A DNA stretch of 6,490 bases from an uncultured beta proteobacterium. GTDB taxonomy: Bacteria > Pseudomonadota > Gammaproteobacteria > Burkholderiales > Burkholderiaceae_B. The position numbers and the translations under genes are program-made. Of this stretch, positions 1 through 6,085 are shown in pieces; positions within the stretch are counted from its first letter, which is position 1, and every line of letters starts with the position of its first letter. A model generated the notes under the pieces. The model saw nothing but the letters and a program-made list of their open reading frames with translations. It did not search any database and was not told the DNA's origin. The stretch spans positions 1 through 6,490 of the forward strand of contig CAIYCP010000271.1 of assembly GCA_903924715.1 (NCBI GenBank), written 5' to 3'.

Positions 1-707
1 ACGAAGTGCGTCATACCAAATTTTTCAGCAAGCGCTTGCCGAGCAGGGTTCAGATCCACTCCGATAATCATATTGGCGCCAGCTAGGCGTGCACCTTGCA
101 CAACGTTTAAGCCGATCCCACCGAGGCCAAAGATCACCACATTAGCGCCAGGCTCGACCTTTGCCGTATTAATCACAGCGCCAATTCCCGTTGTGACGCC
201 ACAGCCGATATAACAAACCTTATCGAAAGGCGCATCCTCGCGAATTTTTGCTAAAGCGATCTCAGGCAACACGGTAAAGTTCGCGAAGGTCGAACATCCC
301 ATGTAGTGATGGATTGGTTTACCGCCAAGCGAAAAGCGGCTAGTACCATCGGGCATCAAGCCTTTGCCTTGCGTACCCCGAATCGCGGTGCACAGGTTCG
401 TTTTACGAGACAGACAAGACTTACACTGACGGCACTCGGGTGTATACAAAGGGATGACATGGTCCCCCTTTTTCAGACTCACCACCCCGGGGCCAACGTC
501 AACCACAACGCCAGCACCTTCATGCCCAAGAATCGCTGGAAAAATTCCCTCTGGATCAGCTCCCGAGCGGGTGAACTCATCGGTATGACAAATGCCGGTG
601 GCTTTGATTTCAATTAATACCTCGCCATGGCGTGGCCCCTGCAACTGCACCGTCTCAATTACCAGCGGTTTGCCCGCCTCATACGCCACTGCTGCTCGCA
701 CATCCAT
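1..707 (-). CDS. frmA: S-(hydroxymethyl)glutathione dehydrogenase / class III alcohol dehydrogenase, C-terminus cut by window edge
   Basis: The family oxidises S-(hydroxymethyl)glutathione, formed spontaneously from formaldehyde and glutathione, to S-formylglutathione with NAD+, in the cytoplasm. The first 235 residues are present, of about 370 usual for the family. Visible catalytic-zinc ligands are Cys40 (in GICHTDE), His62/Glu63 (GHEGAG) and Cys169 (GCGVTTG). The structural-zinc cysteines are Cys92, Cys95, Cys98 and Cys106. The NAD-binding glycine motif GLGGIG is at 194-199, followed by Asp218, which favours NAD over NADP. Class III hallmarks are GADPEG (Asp51, Glu53) and the IRGTQGKG stretch with Arg110, which in the family contacts the glutathione carboxylate. 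The ATG at 707 is preceded by AAGAGAG with a 6-base spacer, a plausible ribosome site. The gene lies 44 bases downstream of the PhyH-family gene on the same strand, with no terminator between, so co-transcription is likely. The family call is very secure. Confidence 0.95.
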   Translation of the reverse strand, partial: MDVRAAVAYEAGKPLVIETVQLQGPRHGEVLIEIKATGICHTDEFTRSGADPEGIFPAILGHEGAGVVVDVGPGVVSLKKGDHVIPLYTPECRQCKSCLSRKTNLCTAIRGTQGKGLMPDGTSRFSLGGKPIHHYMGCSTFANFTVLPEIALAKIREDAPFDKVCYIGCGVTTGIGAVINTAKVEPGANVVIFGLGGIGLNVVQGARLAGANMIIGVDLNPARQALAEKFGMTHF

Positions 708-751
708 TTAACGCTCTCTTGGGTGAAGATTAAAGCTCGCGCTCAAGCACA

Positions 752-1660
752 TCAGGCCTGAACTGTTTTTTTACCGCCTTGGTCTACAAAGCCAAAGTAA
801 CGTTTGCCAGCAGTCTGATTTTCATAAATTGACCCCTGATTTTTAGCAGGTGGCAAAGGCATGCGAATGGGCGTTGCAACACAGCGAGGCGTAATCGTGT
901 CTTTTCCACAGATCATCCGGTTTGAGAAAGCCTGCCAATCCGCTTTCCCGGCCGCCATCAAAGGATACGCATCTGCAGCCGAAAATTCGTACAACAGCAA
1001 ACCACGCGAACGCTTCGAAACATTTTGCGCTGAACCATGCACGGCCCGCACGTGATGAAACGACACCGAACCCGCCGGGCCTTCACAGGCGACTGCACGC
1101 GCAAAGTCAACGCCGCAGCTCTCTGGATCCATCGCACCACAAAAATAGCCCTCAGCATCATGGTGATCATAGGTCGGCCCTTTGTGCGAACCCGGAATCA
1201 CGTACATCGCACCATTTTCAACCGTCGTATCATCTAGCATCACGCCCGCTGCCAGCACATCGTCATTTGAATGGGGGTAAAACGCCCAATCTTGATGCCA
1301 CTCGACGGGTGAGCCAAAATGCGGCGCCTTGAGATTTAATTTAGAGCCATGCAGGCGCACGCTCTCACCCAACAGATCTTGCAAAACCCCCATAAATTTT
1401 GGCGTTGTCATCAGATCTTTAAAAACGGGATCAATCACATGGGGCTTTTTGATTCGACGTACCCGAGGATCTGTAGCCTGGTGGCCTGGCTCAAGGTCAT
1501 ACACATCATCGTGTGTCTCGATCTGACGCGACCGTTCGACCAACTCTGCCAAGACTTCTTTCATTCGCACCAGAGTCGCCTCTTGCACGACATCCTGAAC
1601 GATCACAAAACCTTCTTCTGTATATTGCTCAAGCTGCCTAGGCGTGAGGATACGATTCAT
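752..1660 (-). CDS. Phytanoyl-CoA dioxygenase (PhyH) family Fe(II)/2-oxoglutarate oxygenase
   Basis: PhyH-family enzymes hydroxylate a C-H bond using O2 and 2-oxoglutarate, releasing succinate and CO2. If the carbon attacked is an N- or O-methyl group, the product collapses to formaldehyde. With the start chosen here the protein has 302 residues, a normal length. The Fe-binding triad is visible: His122 and Asp124 in the WHQDW motif, and distal His208 in RAVHGS. Arg219, eleven residues after the distal His, is the expected 2-oxoglutarate anchor. The stretch NGAMYVIPGSHKG is typical of the double-stranded beta-helix core. An in-frame ATG at 1672 would add four residues but has no ribosome site. 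The ATG at 1660 has GGAG six bases upstream and is preferred. There is no signal peptide, so the protein should be cytoplasmic. The substrate cannot be read from sequence; the formaldehyde-oxidising enzyme next door hints at a demethylation (inference). Ectoine hydroxylase or another small-molecule hydroxylase remains possible. Confidence 0.9.
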   Translation of the reverse strand: MNRILTPRQLEQYTEEGFVIVQDVVQEATLVRMKEVLAELVERSRQIETHDDVYDLEPGHQATDPRVRRIKKPHVIDPVFKDLMTTPKFMGVLQDLLGESVRLHGSKLNLKAPHFGSPVEWHQDWAFYPHSNDDVLAAGVMLDDTTVENGAMYVIPGSHKGPTYDHHDAEGYFCGAMDPESCGVDFARAVACEGPAGSVSFHHVRAVHGSAQNVSKRSRGLLLYEFSAADAYPLMAAGKADWQAFSNRMICGKDTITPRCVATPIRMPLPPAKNQGSIYENQTAGKRYFGFVDQGGKKTVQA

Positions 1661-1666
1661 CGTTTT

Positions 1667-1670
1667 CTCC
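1667..1670 (-). promoter_or_regulatory. Shine-Dalgarno GGAG that sets the start of the PhyH-family gene
   Basis: Read on the minus strand, GGAG is followed by AAAACG and then the ATG at 1660, giving an ideal 6-base spacer. The competing upstream ATG at 1672 overlaps this motif and has no purine-rich stretch before it. Translation should therefore begin at 1660. Confidence 0.7.
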
Positions 1671-1786
1671 ATTCAATTTGACACAAACGGCCGCCAAAAA
1701 CGCCTTCAACACGAATGAGGTAAGAATTTGGATTGGTCGCATTGATTTACCTATTTTTATTTTGATCCATTTCGACTTAGACGATC

Positions 1787-1796
1787 TTAGCGCTAA
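1787..1796. repeat. Perfect 10-base palindrome in the divergent intergenic region
   Basis: TTAGCGCTAA is self-complementary over 10 bases and lies near the middle of the gap between two divergent genes, where a regulator site would be expected. A few such palindromes are expected by chance in a window of this size, so only the position makes it notable. Confidence 0.3.
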
Positions 1797-1934
1797 TTTA
1801 ACCGCCTCGTGCACTCGTCTAGTATTAAATAAATATCGCGCCGCAGCATCCCAATAAATACATAAAAATCTACCCTCGGCTCTTGGATGCGAGAATCACG
1901 TGCGAAATACCAAACATTGAGTTATCGTATTTCA

Positions 1935-3044
1935 ATGAAATCTATCCGCATTGATCGCAGTCTCCGCCTTAAAGATGACCCAGGCACTGGGCACAACCGC
2001 TGGCATCCAGACATTGAGCCACTCATCGAGATCGCTCCAGGTGAAGAAATCCTGCTCGAAACACGCGATGCGTCTGATGGCCAGGTCAAACCCGGAATGA
2101 AGTTTGAAGATTTGGCCCGTCATGACAAGAAGGCTGGACATCCCCTGACTGGACCGATCTTCATTCAGGGCGCGCAACCCGGCGACATCCTAGAGGTTGA
2201 ATTTGTAGATCTGATCCCCCAGCGTCACGGCTGGACGGTGATTCGGCCCGGTGCCGGTTTTCTACGTGAAATTTTTGATGCTCGCTTTCTTGCGCATTGG
2301 GAAGTCGACAACGGTTTTGCCCGCTCGGCTCAGATCCCCGGGGTCAAAATCCCTGAAGGGATCTTTATGGGTACGGCAGGCGTCGCACCCTCGCATGAGC
2401 AAATGCTGCAATGGAATGCACGCGAAACCGATCTGGTTAAGCGTGGAGGCATTGCACTATTACCAGATGCCCAGGATGCTGTGCCTGCACGTGAACCGAT
2501 CGCGAGTAACGGTTTGCGTACCATGCCACCGCGTGAAAATGGCGGTAACGCAGATATCAAGCAACTCACACGCGGCTCGAGACTGCAATTACCAGTCGGC
2601 GTGAGCGGTGCTTTGTTTTCACTTGGAGACGCACATTATGCGCAAGGCGATTCTGAGTGCTGTATCACGGCCATCGAAATGGGCGCCAGTGCAGTGGTGC
2701 GTTTTCGTCTGCTCGCGGGTGAAGCAGCCCGGCGCAAGACACGCTTTCCACGCTTCTCACACCCAGGGTACTTCGCACCGCCACAATGGGCAGCACCTCA
2801 TAATTTTGTAGCGACAACGGGTCTGCCGATTCGCGATGATGGCACTCAAGAGTGCGAAGATCTCACGCTTGCTGCGCGTAATGCGTTGCTTGAGATGATC
2901 GCGCTACTGGGTGAACGTGGCTTCAGTCGCGAACAAGCTTATGTGATTTGCTCGCTTGCAGTCGACTTGCGCATCAGCAACGCGGTAGATTTACCGAACG
3001 TCTGCGTAAGCGCCTTGCTGCCAGAAGCGATTTTTGAAAAATGA
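1935..3044 (+). CDS. fmdA: Acetamidase/formamidase family protein (formamidase-like)
   Basis: Family members hydrolyse formamide or acetamide to the carboxylic acid and ammonia (FmdA/AmdA type, unrelated to nitrilase-fold amidases). The 369-residue product shows the conserved blocks in order: GTGHNRWHPD from residue 17, ETRDASDGQ around 43, GPIFIQGAQPGDILEV in the 70s and 80s, PRENGGNAD at 199-207, LTRGSRLQLPV, SLGDAHYAQGDSE at 229-241, and the C-terminal VCVSALLPEAIF. An open frame extends 16 codons upstream to an ATG at 1887, but family proteins usually begin close to MKxIxID, matching Met at 1935. Neither ATG has a strong ribosome site, so the start is moderately sure. No signal peptide is present. 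The gene is divergent from the dioxygenase-dehydrogenase pair and convergent with the amidohydrolase gene. Formamide versus acetamide or another short amide cannot be decided from sequence. The fmdA symbol reflects family membership only. Confidence 0.85.
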   Translation: MKSIRIDRSLRLKDDPGTGHNRWHPDIEPLIEIAPGEEILLETRDASDGQVKPGMKFEDLARHDKKAGHPLTGPIFIQGAQPGDILEVEFVDLIPQRHGWTVIRPGAGFLREIFDARFLAHWEVDNGFARSAQIPGVKIPEGIFMGTAGVAPSHEQMLQWNARETDLVKRGGIALLPDAQDAVPAREPIASNGLRTMPPRENGGNADIKQLTRGSRLQLPVGVSGALFSLGDAHYAQGDSECCITAIEMGASAVVRFRLLAGEAARRKTRFPRFSHPGYFAPPQWAAPHNFVATTGLPIRDDGTQECEDLTLAARNALLEMIALLGERGFSREQAYVICSLAVDLRISNAVDLPNVCVSALLPEAIFEK

Positions 3045-3075
3045 AGGCGTACCTGCCCACTGCACTAACACAAAG

Positions 3076-5121
3076 CTAATTGAGTCGTCGTAACTTTGGT
3101 GGATTATTCACAAAAGGCTTCACGCCCAAGACCTTATTGATTTCATTCGGATAAATCAGCTTGCCACGCGTAATCACCGCTGCAACTTTTCGAATATCTT
3201 CAATATTACGCGTCGGGTCTCCGTCGAGCAGGATTAAATCCGCAAGCTTTCCTGGGGCGATCGTACCGCGATCAGAAAGCGTGTTGGTATATTTTGCGCC
3301 GTTGTAGGTGGCAATCTGAATCGCCTGCGCAGGCGTCAAGCCCGCCTTGACGTACAAGGCCAGTTCACTATGCAAGGTAAATCCTGCCAAAGCATCAGTG
3401 CCCGCTACAAGCGGCACACCCGCGCGATACAAAAGACCCACAAATTCAATCATTTTTTTATAGGATGCGTCATAACGTTTAGCCGTTTTATCATCCGGAA
3501 TAATCATCGTGGATGTTCTAAAACTGCGACGCAAATCGAGTGGCATAAAATCAGCGATTGACTTATATGGATCAGCGATTTCACCATTGCGCTGCTTAAT
3601 AAAATCAAAGGTCGCAAGCGTTGGGTCAACCACAATTTTCTTGCTGCGCAGCTTCTCAATAAACTCTTGCACTTCGACCGAGTTCAAATCAAGATCAGCG
3701 GCCTTCTCTGCGGGCAAATAAAAGCGTTCAAGCGTTCGAGTATCTGTGGTCGGCTTCGATAAAAAATTTAACAAGAGCTGATTGATATGATGCAACTCAT
3801 CAAAACCTGCATCAACCACATCATCAGCCCGCATAAAGGCTGGCACATGACCGCTCACTTTCATCCCACGCTTATGCGCATACGAAATCGTCTCAGAGAT
3901 CAATTCGCGCGGAAACGAATTATAAATTTTTAACTGAGGATAGCTACGCAATGCATACCAATCAACGGCGTGCTTGATATCACTCAGGTCGCTGATCAAA
4001 ATGCCATCATGCGCAGCATATGCGCTTTCGCCCTCTACAAAACCAGCCGGAAGTAATCGTGGTGAAAGCAGCTTGCCTTCAGCTGTTTCGTCAATCATTT
4101 TTTGCATTTCAGCGTTAGAGTTACCCAGATCACGCACCGAGGTAACGCCAGCCGTCAGGTGATAAGAAGCCGACCATCGATTGATATGCGTATGCATATC
4201 AAACAAGCCAGGCAACATGACTCGCCCACCTGCATCAATTTCGCCATCGACCGTAGTCAAGTAAACACCTGTTGGGTGTATCCCGGTAATCAGCCCCCTC
4301 AACACATAAACATCTGATGGGGCTGAAAGTGTGATGGTCTCTGAGTTAAAAACACGTGTGTTACGAATAACAACCAACCCTCGCATCTCATGCTGCAGTT
4401 GTCTGGCACGTTGCTCAAGTATGACCGAGGCTGCTTCTTCTTGTCTTTTTTTTAATTCGATTAAGTTAGCCTCCCAACCCTCTTTAATCACCGCGAAGTT
4501 ACCCGGAAAGATGGCTGCGAACAAATGCGTTTCTGCAGAGGTGGTTGCCCAGAAAAACTGTGGGCTTAAACCAATCCCAGTTTGCATCACCAACTGCACC
4601 ACCTGCGATTCGTCTTTATTTGTCACTACAGCTTCGGCGAGCCGCTGCTGTGTCAGCGTACCCTCAGGCAATAGCCTAAGTGTGCCCGTTCTTGAGGCCG
4701 CTAAAGCTGTAATCATGAGGGAATTGACTTCAAAAGAAGCGTCGAGCGGCAAATAAAATGCTGGCCCTCTTAGTCGCCTAGAACCTCGTTCAGATTTCGA
4801 GCTCCACTCTGCCATCGCACCTCGGCGAGAAAACCGCTCGTCGACCGTACCGCCCATCTCTGAGCTGCCGGTGACTTTGTAATCGAGCATGGTTTGATCA
4901 GGCCCAATTGCGATGATCTCGTCAAGCGTTGGGCCACGTCCATTCTCTTTAAAATCAAAATGAACTTTAATGGTATCCAAACTGGAGCGCTCAACAATTT
5001 GCTCGCCCGCAATTGAGCCGTTATCGAGCAATATGACGTATCGGATTGTTTTTAACGCTTGTGGTTGGGCGCCGACTGGCCAGGCCACAAAAAGCAAAAC
5101 AAGAAGCAACCACTTAAACAT
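3076..5121 (-). CDS. Exported amidohydrolase, imidazolonepropionase-like, with extra N-terminal domain
   Basis: The 681-residue protein starts with a clear Sec signal peptide: Lys3, a hydrophobic core at 4-14, and likely cleavage after VGA at residue 18. It should act in the periplasm or outside the cell. Residues about 20-215 form a beta-rich region of unknown function, followed by a charged helical linker at about 216-246. From about 250 comes a metal-dependent amidohydrolase domain. Its ligands are visible: His310 and His312 (DMHTH), Lys398 (LKIYN, the probable carboxylated lysine), His425 (SGHVP), His444 or His445 (ELHHIN) and Asp576 (AGTDA). The C-terminal APGKLADLILLDGDP block is typical of the imidazolonepropionase/Xaa-Pro dipeptidase-like branch. 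Relatives with known activity often hydrolyse dipeptides or cyclic amides, so the substrate is open. The start is well bounded because an in-frame TGA lies two codons upstream of the ATG, although the ribosome site is weak. Only 31 bases separate its stop from that of the formamidase gene, with no terminator hairpin visible. Confidence 0.9.
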   Translation of the reverse strand: MFKWLLLVLLFVAWPVGAQPQALKTIRYVILLDNGSIAGEQIVERSSLDTIKVHFDFKENGRGPTLDEIIAIGPDQTMLDYKVTGSSEMGGTVDERFSRRGAMAEWSSKSERGSRRLRGPAFYLPLDASFEVNSLMITALAASRTGTLRLLPEGTLTQQRLAEAVVTNKDESQVVQLVMQTGIGLSPQFFWATTSAETHLFAAIFPGNFAVIKEGWEANLIELKKRQEEAASVILEQRARQLQHEMRGLVVIRNTRVFNSETITLSAPSDVYVLRGLITGIHPTGVYLTTVDGEIDAGGRVMLPGLFDMHTHINRWSASYHLTAGVTSVRDLGNSNAEMQKMIDETAEGKLLSPRLLPAGFVEGESAYAAHDGILISDLSDIKHAVDWYALRSYPQLKIYNSFPRELISETISYAHKRGMKVSGHVPAFMRADDVVDAGFDELHHINQLLLNFLSKPTTDTRTLERFYLPAEKAADLDLNSVEVQEFIEKLRSKKIVVDPTLATFDFIKQRNGEIADPYKSIADFMPLDLRRSFRTSTMIIPDDKTAKRYDASYKKMIEFVGLLYRAGVPLVAGTDALAGFTLHSELALYVKAGLTPAQAIQIATYNGAKYTNTLSDRGTIAPGKLADLILLDGDPTRNIEDIRKVAAVITRGKLIYPNEINKVLGVKPFVNNPPKLRRLN

Positions 5122-5206
5122 GTTTCAACGCGGCAACACCATAGGTCTGATCTTGAACGGCTCAAGCGCCTAAAATTTGACTTAAATGAAAGACTCAAGT
5201 GGCAAA

Positions 5207-5214
5207 ATTATACT
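5207..5214. promoter_or_regulatory. Overlapping back-to-back -10 hexamers (bidirectional promoter candidate)
   Basis: On the minus strand 5212-5207 reads TATAAT, a perfect sigma-70 -10 box directed at the amidohydrolase gene. On the plus strand 5209-5214 reads TATACT, a five-of-six match directed at the phosphodiesterase-like gene. The -35 matches on both sides are poor. Predicted leaders would be about 75-90 bases each way. Confidence 0.45.
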
Positions 5215-5229
5215 GGTTTAACTTAAACC
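5215..5229. promoter_or_regulatory. Perfect 15-base palindrome, candidate operator
   Basis: GGTTTAA and TTAAACC form a perfect 7-base inverted repeat around a single central C. The site fills the -35/-10 spacer of the minus-strand TATAAT and covers the expected start point after the plus-strand TATACT. A dimeric repressor bound here would block both directions. The regulator is unknown. Confidence 0.45.
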
Positions 5230-5308
5230 GTCGGATGTAGCGCCGAAAGTCTTGTTGTATCCTGTTATCTTCTCGGCTTAACGTGCCCGCTTTGCAGAAA
5301 GTACAAAC

Positions 5309-6085
5309 ATGCCATCACATTTGCGAATTTTAGGTTGTAGCGGCGGAATTGGTAAAAATCTGCGTACCACATCACTATTGCTTGATGACGACGTGCTGAT
5401 TGATGCGGGAACGGGAGTCGGAGATCTTTCTTTAGACCAGATGGTGAAGATCGACACGATATTTTTAACGCATAGCCATCTAGACCATATCGTGAGCGTA
5501 CCGCTATTAATTGATTCGGTCGGCGCTCGCCGAGACAAACCCATATGCGTTTTTGGGTTGCCCGCCACCATAGCAGCACTACAGCAACATATATTCAATA
5601 ATGTAATTTGGCCAGATTTCTCGAAAATTCCTAGTGCCGAACGACCGTTTCTTAAACTGTTTACATTGAATCTAGGTGACGTGCTCACTGTTGGCACAAG
5701 ACAAATCACCGTCTTGCCGGCTAGCCATAGTGTTGCTGCCGTTGGCTATGCCATCACGACCGAACAGTCGACGCTCGCCTTTACCGGTGATAGTGGCCCC
5801 TGCCCAGCCTTTTGGGACGCCCTCCAAACGCTGCCAGGCCTCAAACACCTCATCATCGAAACATCGTTCACAGACAAGGATCACGTTTTAGCCGATTTAT
5901 CGAGTCACTATTGCCCGCTTTCGCTGTCACAAAGTTTTCAACCAATTGATCCTGCTGTACAGCTCTGGATTTCCCATTTAAAACCGGGACAAGCCGAACA
6001 AATCATGTCTGAATTGAATCGCAGCGAGCGCCTCGCAAAAAAAGCGCCTAAAGCCCTAATCGCAGGTCAAGTGCTCGTGTTCTGA
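5309..6085 (+). CDS. Metallo-beta-lactamase-fold protein, class II cyclic-nucleotide phosphodiesterase-like
   Basis: The 258-residue protein has the metal-binding motif HSHLDH at 55-60 (His55, His57, Asp59, His60), His140 (LPASH), Asp161 (AFTGDSG) and a late histidine, His223, in ISHLKPG. An N-terminal ILGCSGG turn and LLLDDDVLIDAGTG precede the motif, as in this fold. The overall pattern resembles class II 3',5'-cyclic-nucleotide phosphodiesterases, which hydrolyse cAMP or cGMP, and the length is normal. The usual SGH-type motif before the last histidine appears here as SSHYCP with His200. There is no signal peptide, so the protein should be cytoplasmic. AGAAAG seven bases upstream supports the ATG at 5309. 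The 3' end overlaps the convergent response-regulator gene by 19 bases. The fold is certain. The cyclic-nucleotide substrate is likely but unproven, and a tRNase Z-like or other phosphodiesterase role is the alternative. Confidence 0.8.
   Translation: MPSHLRILGCSGGIGKNLRTTSLLLDDDVLIDAGTGVGDLSLDQMVKIDTIFLTHSHLDHIVSVPLLIDSVGARRDKPICVFGLPATIAALQQHIFNNVIWPDFSKIPSAERPFLKLFTLNLGDVLTVGTRQITVLPASHSVAAVGYAITTEQSTLAFTGDSGPCPAFWDALQTLPGLKHLIIETSFTDKDHVLADLSSHYCPLSLSQSFQPIDPAVQLWISHLKPGQAEQIMSELNRSERLAKKAPKALIAGQVLVF

Larger units (their letters stand above)
1661..1934. promoter_or_regulatory. Divergent intergenic region between PhyH-family and formamidase genes
   Basis: This 274-base gap must hold the promoters of both divergent transcription units. 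Two AT-rich stretches (about 1740-1770 and 1820-1870) flank a perfect 10-base palindrome, TTAGCGCTAA, at 1787-1796. A CTTAG pentamer occurs at 1776-1780 and again at 1786-1790, one helical turn apart. No convincing -35/-10 pair was found on either strand. A TATTAA at 1823-1828 is -10-like for the plus strand but lacks a properly spaced -35. No reading frame in the gap looks like a gene. A sigma-70 promoter dependent on an activator is possible but unproven. Confidence 0.4.
5122..5308. promoter_or_regulatory. Divergent promoter region between amidohydrolase and phosphodiesterase-like genes
   Basis: This 187-base gap separates two divergent genes. Near its middle are back-to-back -10-like hexamers and an adjoining palindrome, listed separately. 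A TTGACT at 5177-5182 resembles a -35 box, but it lies 26 bases from the nearest good plus-strand -10. AGAAAG at 5296-5301, seven bases before the ATG at 5309, is a fair ribosome site for the phosphodiesterase-like gene. No small gene is apparent here. Confidence 0.5.

Noticed and set aside
306..617. Plus-strand open frame of 103 codons
   Set aside because: It runs antisense to the class III alcohol dehydrogenase, whose zinc ligands and NAD motif fix the true frame. The product has no recognisable features.
922..1332. Plus-strand open frame of 136 codons rich in His, Arg and Pro
   Set aside because: It is antisense to the PhyH-family gene, and its skewed composition is that of a shadow frame.
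1349..1681. Plus-strand open frame of 110 codons
   Set aside because: It is also antisense to the PhyH-family gene, which contains a complete Fe/2-oxoglutarate site, and has no ribosome site or family resemblance.
1706..1752. LysR-type T-N11-A box near ATTGGTCGCATTGAT
   Set aside because: The half-sites match at too few positions to form an inverted repeat, and no LysR-type gene is adjacent.
3045..3075. Rho-independent terminator between the convergent formamidase and amidohydrolase genes
   Set aside because: No stem-loop followed by a T-run is visible on either strand in these 31 bases.
4331..4756. Plus-strand open frame of 141 codons
   Set aside because: It is antisense to the amidohydrolase N-terminal region. 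The Cys/Ser-rich product looks like a shadow of the opposite strand.
5177..5182. TTGACT as a -35 box for the phosphodiesterase-like gene
   Set aside because: The nearest good -10 (TATACT at 5209) is 26 bases away, too far for sigma-70. No -10 is found at 16-18 bases.
5242..5277. GCCGA/TCGGC inverted repeat as a leader hairpin
   Set aside because: It has only five paired bases around a 26-base loop, which is expected by chance and unlikely to be stable.
5278..5709. Minus-strand open frame of 143 codons
   Set aside because: It is antisense to the metallo-beta-lactamase-fold gene, whose HSHLDH motif lies in this stretch. The product is Ser-rich without a domain.
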